A DNA stretch of 64,000 nucleotides from Bordetella genomosp. 13 (GTDB lineage Bacteria; Pseudomonadota; Gammaproteobacteria; Burkholderiales; Burkholderiaceae_B), in the NCBI RefSeq assembly GCF_002119665.1, contig NZ_CP021111.1, positions 3,906,001 through 3,970,000 on the forward strand, read 5' to 3'. Under the pieces are notes generated by a model. The model did no database searches, was not told the DNA's origin, and was given only the letters and a program-made list of their open reading frames with translations. Positions 38,769 to 46,765 of the stretch are shown here, piece by piece (the first letter of the stretch is position 1; every line of letters starts with the position of its first letter). The translations under genes and the position numbers were made by a program.

Positions 38769-39698
38769 ATGGACCGGTTCGATGCGATGCAAGCCTTCGC
38801 GCGCGTGGTGGAGACGGGCAGCTTCACCAAGGCGGCCGACACGCTGCACATGAGCAGGACCAGCGTGACGCAGTTGGTGCAGCAACTCGAGGCGCGGCTG
38901 CGCGTCAAGCTGCTGAACCGCACCACGCGCAAGGTCAACGTCACGGCCGACGGCGCCGCCTATTACGAGCGCGTCGTACGTCTCCTGGCCGACATGGACG
39001 ACGCCGAGACCAGCCTGTCCAGCGCCTCGGCCGCGCCGCGCGGGCGCCTGCGGGTCGATGTGCCCAGTCCGTTCGCGCGCATGATCCTGATCCCCGCACT
39101 GCCGGCCTTCCATGAGCGCTACCCCGACATCCAGTTCGACATGGGCGTCAGCGATCGCGTGGTGGATCTGATCGGCGAGAACGTGGATTGCGTCGTGCGC
39201 GGCGGCGCAGTCACCGAGCAATCGCTGGTGGCGCGGCACGTGGGCGACCTGCGGCTGGCGGTGTATGCGGCGCCCGCCTATCTTCAGCGCGCGGGCACGC
39301 CGGACCATCCGCGCGATCTCGAGGACACGCACCATCGCATCGTGGGGTTTCTGTGGGCCCGCAGCGGCAAGCCCGTGCCCTATGCCATGCACCGCGACGA
39401 TGAAAGCCTGAACGTGCATGGCCGCTACGTGCTGGCGGTGGACGACGGCAACGCCTATGTCGAGGCCGGGCTGGCGGGCCTGGGCGTGCTGTGGCTGCCC
39501 GATTACATGGCTCGCGGCGCCGTGGCGCGCGGCGAGCTGGTGCCCTTGTTCGAGAACTGGCGGCTCGATCCCATGCCGATGTACGTGGCCTTTCCGCCCA
39601 ACCGGCACGTCAGCGCCAAGCTGCGCGTGTTCATCGACTGGATCGTGGCGCTGATGGCGAAGCATGCGCCGGTACAGCGACGGGAAGTCCGCCGATGA
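38769..39698 (+). CDS. LysR-family transcriptional regulator
   Basis: 309 residues (MDRFDAMQAFARVVETGSF). The winged helix is TKAADTLHMSRTSVTQLVQQLEARL, and LNRTTRKVNVTADGAAYYERV is typical of the CrgA/DmlR-like group. AGGAG lies upstream. Its stop codon overlaps the start of the giant sensor kinase in an ATGA arrangement, so the two are translationally coupled. It also faces the divergent Rid gene. Confidence 0.9.
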   Translation: MDRFDAMQAFARVVETGSFTKAADTLHMSRTSVTQLVQQLEARLRVKLLNRTTRKVNVTADGAAYYERVVRLLADMDDAETSLSSASAAPRGRLRVDVPSPFARMILIPALPAFHERYPDIQFDMGVSDRVVDLIGENVDCVVRGGAVTEQSLVARHVGDLRLAVYAAPAYLQRAGTPDHPRDLEDTHHRIVGFLWARSGKPVPYAMHRDDESLNVHGRYVLAVDDGNAYVEAGLAGLGVLWLPDYMARGAVARGELVPLFENWRLDPMPMYVAFPPNRHVSAKLRVFIDWIVALMAKHAPVQRREVRR

Positions 39699-42600
39699 TG
39701 AACCCCTTGCGCCCGCCCATGCCGCCCGCCGCCTTCGGCTTGCGCACGGAACCGGCCAGGCGCGGCGGGCCGGCCGCGCTGTACGGCCGGGAAGCCTCGC
39801 TGCGCCTGCTGGTCGATGCCCTGGCCCGCGTGCGCGGCCGGGGTGAGGCCGAGCTCGTGCTGATCAGCGGACCCTCCGGGTCGGGAAAGTCCGCGTTGGC
39901 CGAATCCCTGGCGCATGCCGGCGGTCCGGCCCGCCACGCGGCCGGCAAGAGCGACCTGCAGCAGCGCGACATTCCCTATGCGCCGCTGGCGCAGGCGCTG
40001 TCCACCCTGACGCGCCGGGCCCTGGTGGCGCCGCCCGCCGAGCGCGAGGCGCAGCGCACGGCCTGCCTGGCGGCGCTGGCCGGCCAGGGCCGCGCCGTGG
40101 CGGAGATCGTGCCCGAGATCGTCGAACTGATCGGCCCGACCGCCCCGCTGCCCAACGTGCCGGCGCCGCAGGCGCAGCAACGCGCGCTGGACGCCGTGCT
40201 GGCCACCTTGGGCGCCTTCGCCAGCCCGGCCGCGCCGCTGGTGCTGCTGCTGGACGACATCCAGTGGGCCGACGGTTCCACGGTGGCGCTTCTGCAGGCC
40301 TTCATGACGCGTCCGCCGCGCCATGTGCTGGTCCTGGCCACGCTGCGGGACGGCGGCTCGGCCGGCGTGTCGCCGGGCCTGGGCTGGCTCGACCACGCCC
40401 ATCGCGCCCACACGCTGCCCATCACCCGGGCCGCCCTGGCGCCGCTGGATGAATCCGCGCTGTGCCGCATGGTGGCCGCGCGATTGGACGCGGATCCCGC
40501 GCGCATCGGCTCCCTGGCAGCCGCCATGCATCGCATCACGGGCGGCAATCCGTTCTTCGTGCAGCAACTGCTGCGCGCCCTGCTGCAGGACGGCGTGCTG
40601 CGGCAACAGGCACGGGGATGGACCTGGGACGAATCCGCGCTAGCGCAACGTTATCCGCCCAGCCTGACGGCCCTGATGGCGCAGCGCTTCGCCCTGCTGC
40701 CGCCGGCGGGCACGGCGCTGATGGCGCACCTGGCCTGCCTGGGTACGCGCGGCCGCACGCGGCTGCTGGCGCGCATCGCCGCCCGCGACGAAGCCGAGGT
40801 CGCCATCGAGCTTGCCCCACTGGTGCAGGCCGGGCTGCTGGTGCGCGACGGCGACAGCTACGCCTTCCTGCACGACCGCGTGCTGGAGGCCGCCTACGCC
40901 ATGATCCCGCAAGACGAGCGCGCCGGCCGCCACGCCCGCATCGCCGACGCCATGCTGGAGCTGTACGGCGACCAGCTGGCGGCGCATGCCTTTGACGTGT
41001 GCAATCAGATCGAACGGTCCGCGGGCCACGAACCCACCGAACCGCAGCGGGTGGCGTATGCGCGTGCCCTGGTGGCCGCGGGCCGGCGCGCCAAGAACGC
41101 GGCGGCGCTGGCGCAGGCCGTCAGGCACGTGGATGCCGCGCATGCGCTGATGCGGCCCGACTGGTGGCAACGCCACGAATGCGTGGCCTACGACGCCACG
41201 CTGCTGCGCTGCGAATGCCTGATGGCGCAGGCCGACCTCGCGCGCGCCGAACAGGAGATCGACGTCCTGCTGACCCGCTCCCTGCCCGTGACGGACCGCG
41301 CCGCCGTGTACCGCCTGAAGGCGGCGCTGCAGACCGTGCAGTCGGACTACGAAAGCGCGATCAACACCGCGCTGGCGGGACTGGCCATGCTGGACGTGCA
41401 TCTGCAGCGCGGCCCCGGGCAAGAGGAACTGCGCCGCGCCTACGACGCGGTGCTGCGCGCGCGCGGCTCGCGCACCATCGCCGACCTCGCCGCGCTGCCG
41501 CCCACGGACGACCGGCGCATCCAGGCCGCGATGGGCCTGCTGTCCACGCTGATCTCTTCTCTGTTCGTCACCGACGGCCTCAGTTTCCTGCACACGGCCA
41601 AGATGGTCGAGCTGACGCTGGACCATGGCGCCACGCCGGAATCGGCATACGGCCTGTCCTGGTTCGGCGTCTTCATCGCCGGCCTGTATGGCGAATACGA
41701 GGACGGGCTGGCCTATGGCCTGGCCGCCATGGAACTGATCGAGCGCCGGGGATACGAGGCCGAGCGCATCGCCACGCTGGTGGCGGTGGACCAGGTCAGC
41801 CCCTGGACCCGCCCGTTGTGGTTCGCGCTGGAGCATGCGCGCAAGGCGGTGCAGCAGGGCCGCGCGTCCGGCGACGTGGGCATGGCCTGCTATGCCGGCA
41901 ACCACATCGTCTCGGATCTGCTGGCCATGGGGCAGCAGCTGCGGCTGGTGGACGAAGAGATCGAGCACGGGCTGGCTCTGACCCGGCTGGTGCGGTATGC
42001 GGACATCGAGCACATCCTGCATGCGCAGCAGTGCTTCGTCAGGCGCCTGCGCGGATCGGCGGCAGGCGCCGCCGCGGGGTCCGGCGCGTCGGCAGGCCCG
42101 GCCATCTGCGTGGACGACGCGGTCCCGCTGGCCGAACGGCTGACGCTGAGCCGCTCGCAGCCCACGCGCTTCTGGATGGCCCTGTACGAAGGCATGGCGC
42201 ACGCGTACCTGGGCGCATGGGACGACGCGCTGCCCGCGCTGGCAATTGCCGACGACCTGGCTTGGTCGGCGCCGGCACACATCAACGTGGCCGATGGAAA
42301 ATTGTTCCTGGCCTTGGCGCTGGCCCGCGCGCGCAACAGCGGCGATCCGGCCGCGCGCGATGCCAGGATGGCGTCGTGCCGCGCGGCGTTCGAACGCTGG
42401 GCGGCGCTGAACCCGCTGACTTTCCGCAGCAAGCTGATGCTGATCGACGCCGAGCTGGCCCGTGTGCGCGGCGAACCGCTGGCAGCCCTGGAGTGCTACG
42501 AGCACGCGGCGCAGGCCGCGCAGACCGCCGGCTTTCCGCACGACCTGGCGCTGGCGCACGAATTCGCCGCGCAGCTGTGCGATGCCCACGGCCTGCGCAC

Positions 42601-44041
42601 CGCGGCGGGCCAGCACGTGCGCGCCGCGCTGGCGGGCTATCGGCGCTGGGGCGCGGAGCACAAGGTCGCCATGCTGGCGCGCATCTATCCCGACAGACTG
42701 ACCGACGCCGCAACGCGGGACGGCGATGCGAGGACGGGCGGCAGGACCGATTGGGAAAGCGGCCTGAAGGCGGCGCAGGCGTTGTCCGGCGAGATGGTGA
42801 TGGACCGCCTCATCGAGGCGCTGATGACCAACATTGTGAAGCACGCGGGCGCGCAATACGGCCTGTTGCTGTTGATGCGGCCCGAAGGCCCCATGATCGA
42901 GGCATCGGCCCGGGAGATCGCGGGCACGGTGTCGGTGCACCTGGGCCCCATCGCTCCCACGGAACACGCATTGCCCTTGTCCGTGCTGCGCAGCGTGCTG
43001 CGCACCCGCCAGACCCTGGTACTGGCCGACGCCACGCTGCAGGCTCCTTCGCTGCAGGACCTGCCCGATGCGCCGCGGCTGCTGCGCTCGGTGATGTGCC
43101 TGCCGCTGCTGCGCGGAGGAGAGCTCATCGGCGTTTTCTATCTCGAGAACAACGCGGCGGCAGGCGTATTCGACGAGGCCCGCAGCGCCGCGCTTGAAGT
43201 GCTGGCGCCTCAACTGGCCATTACGCTGCAGACGGCGCAGCTGTACGAGCAGCTGCTGGACGAGAACGGGCGCCGCGCGCGCGCCGAGCTGGACCTGCGC
43301 AATGCCCGCGCCGAACTGGCTCGCACCTCGCACCTGACGGTCATGGGCAACCTGGCGGCCTCCATCGCCCACGAGGTCAACCAGCCGCTGACCGCCATCG
43401 TGGCCTCGGTGGACGCCAGCGTGCGTTGGCTGCGCCGTGCCGTGCCGGACATCCGCGAGGCGCTGGAAGACATGGGCAACGTGAAGCAGAATGCCCTGCG
43501 CGCCGCGGAGATCATCCGCGCGCTGCGGGCCCTGGCCAGGCAGGCGCCCGCCGTGCTTGCGCCGCTGCGGCCCGATGTCATGCTGCGCGAAGTGCTGGAG
43601 ATGGTGCGCTGGGACATCGAGGCGCGCGAGGTGCGCCTGCACGCTCGCCTGCAGGCCGGCGAGGCCCGCGTGGAAGCCGACCGGGTGCAATTGCAGCAGG
43701 TCATGCTGAATCTCATCACCAACGCGCTGGACGCCATGGCCGACACCCAGGCGGACCAGCGCGAACTGGAGGTCGCGTCCACGCTGCGTGACGGCCACGT
43801 CGAGATCAGCGTGAACGACCGCGGCCCCGGCGTGGACGCCGAAGCATTGCCGAAGATATTCGACGCGTTCTACACCACCAAGCCGCACGGCATGGGCATG
43901 GGATTGGCGATATGCCGGTCCATCGTCGAGGCGCACGGAGGCACGCTGGAGCCGCGTGCCCGCGCCGGCGGCGGCACTGCGTTCTGGTTCCGGCTGCCCG
44001 CGGTCCTGGACAGCGCCGCCGACCCGGCCCGGCCCGGCTAA
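39695..44041 (+). CDS. giant AAA-ATPase / GAF / histidine kinase
   Basis: 1448 residues. The N terminus is an AAA_16/MalT-like NTPase: Walker A GPSGSGKS at 59-66 and Walker B LLLDDIQWAD near 183-192. A long helical TPR-like region follows (about 300-1000). A GAF domain spans about 1030-1185. A HisKA domain contains the phospho-acceptor His in SIAHEVNQPLTAI near 1225. A C-terminal HATPase_c has NLITNALDAM near 1338, NDRGPGVD and GMGMGLAICRSIVEAHGG. No transmembrane helix is seen, so it senses inside the cell. It resembles fungal and bacterial kinases that fuse a protein kinase, NTPase, GAF and histidine kinase, but lacks the Ser/Thr kinase. The likely partner is the convergent FixJ-type regulator, whose stop codon overlaps its own. 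Confidence 0.88.
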   Translation: MMNPLRPPMPPAAFGLRTEPARRGGPAALYGREASLRLLVDALARVRGRGEAELVLISGPSGSGKSALAESLAHAGGPARHAAGKSDLQQRDIPYAPLAQALSTLTRRALVAPPAEREAQRTACLAALAGQGRAVAEIVPEIVELIGPTAPLPNVPAPQAQQRALDAVLATLGAFASPAAPLVLLLDDIQWADGSTVALLQAFMTRPPRHVLVLATLRDGGSAGVSPGLGWLDHAHRAHTLPITRAALAPLDESALCRMVAARLDADPARIGSLAAAMHRITGGNPFFVQQLLRALLQDGVLRQQARGWTWDESALAQRYPPSLTALMAQRFALLPPAGTALMAHLACLGTRGRTRLLARIAARDEAEVAIELAPLVQAGLLVRDGDSYAFLHDRVLEAAYAMIPQDERAGRHARIADAMLELYGDQLAAHAFDVCNQIERSAGHEPTEPQRVAYARALVAAGRRAKNAAALAQAVRHVDAAHALMRPDWWQRHECVAYDATLLRCECLMAQADLARAEQEIDVLLTRSLPVTDRAAVYRLKAALQTVQSDYESAINTALAGLAMLDVHLQRGPGQEELRRAYDAVLRARGSRTIADLAALPPTDDRRIQAAMGLLSTLISSLFVTDGLSFLHTAKMVELTLDHGATPESAYGLSWFGVFIAGLYGEYEDGLAYGLAAMELIERRGYEAERIATLVAVDQVSPWTRPLWFALEHARKAVQQGRASGDVGMACYAGNHIVSDLLAMGQQLRLVDEEIEHGLALTRLVRYADIEHILHAQQCFVRRLRGSAAGAAAGSGASAGPAICVDDAVPLAERLTLSRSQPTRFWMALYEGMAHAYLGAWDDALPALAIADDLAWSAPAHINVADGKLFLALALARARNSGDPAARDARMASCRAAFERWAALNPLTFRSKLMLIDAELARVRGEPLAALECYEHAAQAAQTAGFPHDLALAHEFAAQLCDAHGLRTAAGQHVRAALAGYRRWGAEHKVAMLARIYPDRLTDAATRDGDARTGGRTDWESGLKAAQALSGEMVMDRLIEALMTNIVKHAGAQYGLLLLMRPEGPMIEASAREIAGTVSVHLGPIAPTEHALPLSVLRSVLRTRQTLVLADATLQAPSLQDLPDAPRLLRSVMCLPLLRGGELIGVFYLENNAAAGVFDEARSAALEVLAPQLAITLQTAQLYEQLLDENGRRARAELDLRNARAELARTSHLTVMGNLAASIAHEVNQPLTAIVASVDASVRWLRRAVPDIREALEDMGNVKQNALRAAEIIRALRALARQAPAVLAPLRPDVMLREVLEMVRWDIEAREVRLHARLQAGEARVEADRVQLQQVMLNLITNALDAMADTQADQRELEVASTLRDGHVEISVNDRGPGVDAEALPKIFDAFYTTKPHGMGMGLAICRSIVEAHGGTLEPRARAGGGTAFWFRLPAVLDSAADPARPG

Positions 44042-44694
44042 TCGGAAGCCCGCACCCCCAGCTGCTGCGCCATCAGCACCAGGTCGGCGAAGGTGCGCGC
44101 CTTCATCTTGCGCATGGCCTGGCCGCGATGGATCTTCACGGTGACCTCGCTGATGCCGATCTCGGCGGCAATCTGCTTGTTGAGCAGGCCGCGCACCGCA
44201 TGGCCCATCACTTCGGCCTCGCGCGGGCTGAGGCTTTGATGGCAGGCGCGCAATTCGTCGAGGCGGCGCTCGCCCTGGCGCCGCGCGCGATCCTTGTCCA
44301 GCGCCGCGGCCACGGCGTCCAGCAGGTCCTGGTCTCGAAACGGCTTGGTGATGAAATCCACGGCGCCCGCCTTCATGGCGGTGACGGTCATGGCGATGTC
44401 GCCGAAGCCGGTCATGAAGATGATGGGAATCCGCGCGCCCGACTGGGCAAGGCGGCCCTGCAGGTCGAGGCCGCTGGGGCCGCGCAGCCGCACGTCCAGC
44501 ACCAGGCAGCTGGGCACGTCGGGCAGGTGTTCCTGAAGCAGATCGGCCGCGGAGGCATACAGCCGCACCTTCATGCCGACGGACCGCATCAGGCTGCCGA
44601 GCGCCTGGCGCAGCGCGGGATCGTCATCCACGATCAGCACCATGGCATCGTCATGGCAGACCGCGTCCAAGGAATCCAGGGTGGCGGACGTCAC
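44038..44694 (-). CDS. FixJ/LuxR-type response regulator
   Basis: 218 residues from a GTG with GGAG eight bases upstream. The receiver domain has VLIVDDDPALRQAL, phospho-acceptor Asp in CLVLDVRLRGPSG, FMTGFGD and the lysine of ITKPF. The C-terminal LuxR domain reads LSPREAEVMGHAVRGLLNKQIAAEIGISEVTVKIHRGQAM. This FixJ architecture activates transcription when phosphorylated. It is convergent with the giant kinase (antiparallel stops overlap) and divergent from the hydrolase operon, so it most likely links the two. Confidence 0.92.
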   Translation of the reverse strand: MTSATLDSLDAVCHDDAMVLIVDDDPALRQALGSLMRSVGMKVRLYASAADLLQEHLPDVPSCLVLDVRLRGPSGLDLQGRLAQSGARIPIIFMTGFGDIAMTVTAMKAGAVDFITKPFRDQDLLDAVAAALDKDRARRQGERRLDELRACHQSLSPREAEVMGHAVRGLLNKQIAAEIGISEVTVKIHRGQAMRKMKARTFADLVLMAQQLGVRASD

Positions 44695-45013
44695 GATGTT
44701 CTCTCCGGCTCGCAGGCTCTGGCGGCGGCAAAGGCAGGATGCAGGCCATCGGCCACCGGCTGAAGCAGCGGATTATATAGGCCGGCACATGGGCCAGAGA
44801 GGGACTAATACTTTGGGATTACCCATGCTGCCCGGGCCGCCGGCAGGGCCGCGCATACGTCCGCCTCCCGGGTAATACCAACGAACAATGGATGGGGCGA
44901 ACGGGCCTCTCTAGTCTTGCGCCTGTCGCGTCGCCACTCGCGTCGACGACCCCCACGCCGCGGCCCGCGCGCGCCAGTGCGCCGCCACCCTCAATACCTT
45001 CCGGAATTGCGTC
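44695..45013. promoter_or_regulatory. divergent promoter region with paired operator-like motifs
   Basis: Two 12-base arms, TTGGGATTACCC (44813-44824) and GGGTAATACCAA (44870-44881), are inverted copies matching in 11 of 12 positions. Read toward each gene, both are GGGTAATnCCAA. On the minus strand a perfect TATAAT (44777-44772) with no proper -35 precedes the response-regulator gene. On the plus strand TAGTCT (44912-44917) is a candidate -10 for the hydrolase operon. Each motif would sit about 50 bases upstream of its own start point, as expected for activator sites. Confidence 0.5.
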
Positions 45014-45712
45014 ATGTCCAATCCCAAGCTCGAAGTGCTGACCCCGCATAACAGCCAGCTCATCATCATCGACCACCAGCCGCAGATGGCCTTCGGCGTG
45101 CAGTCGATCGACCGCCAGACGCTGAAGAACAACACCGTGGGCCTGGCCAAGGCCGCCCGCGTGTTCGACATTCCCACCATCATCACCACGGTCGAATCCG
45201 AGTCGTTCTCGGGCTACACCTATCCCGAACTGCTGGATGTCTTTCCGGACCACAAGCTGCTGGAACGGACCTCGATGAACTCGTGGGACGACCAGAAGGT
45301 GCGCGACGCGCTGGCCGCCAACGGCCGCAAGAAGGTGGTCGTGGCCGGCCTGTGGACCGAGGTGTGCAATACCACCTTCGCGCTTTGCGCCATGCTGGAA
45401 GGCGGCTACGAGATCTACATGGTGGCCGACGCTTCGGGCGGCACCTCGAAGGAAGCCCACGACTATGCCATGCAGCGCATGGTGCAGGCCGGCGTCGTGC
45501 CGGTGACGTGGCAGCAGGTGCTGCTGGAATGGCAGCGCGACTGGGCCCGCCGCGACACGTACGACGCCGTGATGGAACTGGTGAAGGAGCATTCGGGCGC
45601 CTACGGCATGGGCGTGGACTATGCCTACACCATGGTCCACAAGGCGAAGCAGCGCACTTCCTCGCAGCACGAAGCGCTTGCGCCCGTGCACGCTCCGGTG
45701 ACGGAGCGCTGA
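45014..45712 (+). CDS. isochorismatase-family hydrolase (YcaC-like)
   Basis: 232 residues. It has the cysteine hydrolase fold: catalytic Asp in [14 protein letters not shown] near residue 20 and catalytic Cys in [16 protein letters not shown] near 119, with RTSMNSWDD between. It resembles YcaC and other hydrolases of unknown substrate more than true isochorismatases. It is the first gene right of the divergent promoter. A strong terminator directly after it would make it the most highly expressed member of the operon. Confidence 0.88.
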   Translation: MSNPKLEVLTPHNSQLIIIDHQPQMAFGVQSIDRQTLKNNTVGLAKAARVFDIPTIITTVESESFSGYTYPELLDVFPDHKLLERTSMNSWDDQKVRDALAANGRKKVVVAGLWTEVCNTTFALCAMLEGGYEIYMVADASGGTSKEAHDYAMQRMVQAGVVPVTWQQVLLEWQRDWARRDTYDAVMELVKEHSGAYGMGVDYAYTMVHKAKQRTSSQHEALAPVHAPVTER

Positions 45713-45718
45713 GCACCA

Positions 45719-45748
45719 GGCCGCCGCCCCGCGCGGCGGCCTTTTTTC
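45719..45748 (+). terminator. strong intrinsic terminator after isochorismatase-like gene
   Basis: GGCCGCCGC pairs with GCGGCGGCC, followed by TTTTTT. It lies seven bases past the stop codon. The gene to the right is on the same strand with no clear promoter of its own in the 65-base gap, so partial read-through is likely. Confidence 0.85.
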
Positions 45749-45813
45749 CGATGCGTGCCCGGCCACGGCCGGTGACTGACCCGCCTTACCCACTCAACCT
45801 TAGGCTGCCCGAC

Positions 45814-46680
45814 ATGACTACCCACTCTGATACGCAGACCTCGAGCGCTACGCGGCTTGGCTCTTTCGTCACCGCCAAGGACGGCGCCCGCATCTACTAC
45901 AAGGACTGGGGCGCCGGCCGCCCCGTCGTGTTCTCGCATGGCTGGCCGCTGAACGCCGACGCCTGGGACGCCCAGATGCTGTTCCTGGCGCAGAACGGCT
46001 TTCGCGTCATCGCGCACGACCGCCGCGGCCACGGCCGCTCGGACCAGCCCGCCGAGGGTAACGACATGGACACCTATGCCGACGACCTGGCCGCGCTGCT
46101 CGAGGCGTTGGACCTGCGGGACGCCACGCTGGTGGGCCACTCCACCGGCGGCGGCGAGGTCGCGCACTACATCGGCCGCCACGGCACCGGCCGCGTCGCC
46201 GGCGCGGTGCTGATCGGCGCGGTTCCTCCCATCATGATCAAGAGCGATGCGAATCCCGGCGGCGTGCCCAGGGAGGTGTTCGACGGGATCCGCAAGGGCG
46301 TGACCGACAACCGCTCGCGCTATTACCGGGAACTGGCGGTGCCGTTCTTCGGCTTCAACCGCCCCGGCGCGACGCCGGACCAGGGCATCATCGATGCCTT
46401 CTGGGCGCAGGGCATGGCCGGCGGCATCCTGGGCCAGTACCTGTGCATCCACGAGTTCTCAGAAGTCGACTACACGGCCGACCTGCGGAAGTTCGACGTG
46501 CCCACGCTGATCCTGCATGGCGACGACGACCAGATCGTGCCGATCGACAATTCGGGCCGCCTGTCGGCCGAGCTGGTGAAGGATGCGACCTTGAAGGTAT
46601 ATGCCGGCGCTCCGCACGGCATGTGCGTGACCCACGCCGACAGGATCAACCAGGACCTGCTGGAATTCCTGAACCGCTGA
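45814..46680 (+). CDS. alpha/beta hydrolase, chloroperoxidase/esterase-like
   Basis: 288 residues from [18 protein letters not shown]. It has the classic alpha/beta fold: [10 protein letters not shown] (oxyanion region), [25 protein letters not shown], nucleophile Ser in [18 protein letters not shown] near 113, acid Asp in [10 protein letters not shown] near 235 and catalytic His in [10 protein letters not shown] near 266. This arrangement is typical of non-haem chloroperoxidases/arylesterases. The N-terminal Ser/Thr-rich stretch is not a recognisable signal peptide. Frames starting further left run through the terminator and are rejected. Confidence 0.9.
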   Translation: MTTHSDTQTSSATRLGSFVTAKDGARIYYKDWGAGRPVVFSHGWPLNADAWDAQMLFLAQNGFRVIAHDRRGHGRSDQPAEGNDMDTYADDLAALLEALDLRDATLVGHSTGGGEVAHYIGRHGTGRVAGAVLIGAVPPIMIKSDANPGGVPREVFDGIRKGVTDNRSRYYRELAVPFFGFNRPGATPDQGIIDAFWAQGMAGGILGQYLCIHEFSEVDYTADLRKFDVPTLILHGDDDQIVPIDNSGRLSAELVKDATLKVYAGAPHGMCVTHADRINQDLLEFLNR

Positions 46681-46720
46681 AGCTCCGCGTGCGCCCGTGC
46701 ATGGCGCATGCTCGTATCGC

Positions 46721-46744
46721 GCGGCCGCGCCAAGGCGCGGCCGC
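46721..46744. repeat. perfect GC-rich hairpin between the two hydrolase genes
   Basis: GCGGCCGCGCC and GGCGCGGCCGC form an 11-base perfect inverted repeat around AA. There is no T-run, so it is more likely a processing or mRNA-stabilising structure than a terminator. It ends 21 bases before the amidohydrolase ATG. Confidence 0.55.
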
Positions 46745-46765
46745 CTCCCATCGAGATCCCACGCG

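Noticed and set aside
39491..39694. Upstream extension of the giant kinase gene
   Set aside because: It reads the LysR coding region in another frame. The ATG at 39695 overlapping the LysR stop is the natural start.
40640..43936. 1098-codon open frame on the minus strand
   Set aside because: It is the antisense shadow of the giant kinase. It is His/Arg/Gln-rich low-quality protein with no domain, caused by high GC.
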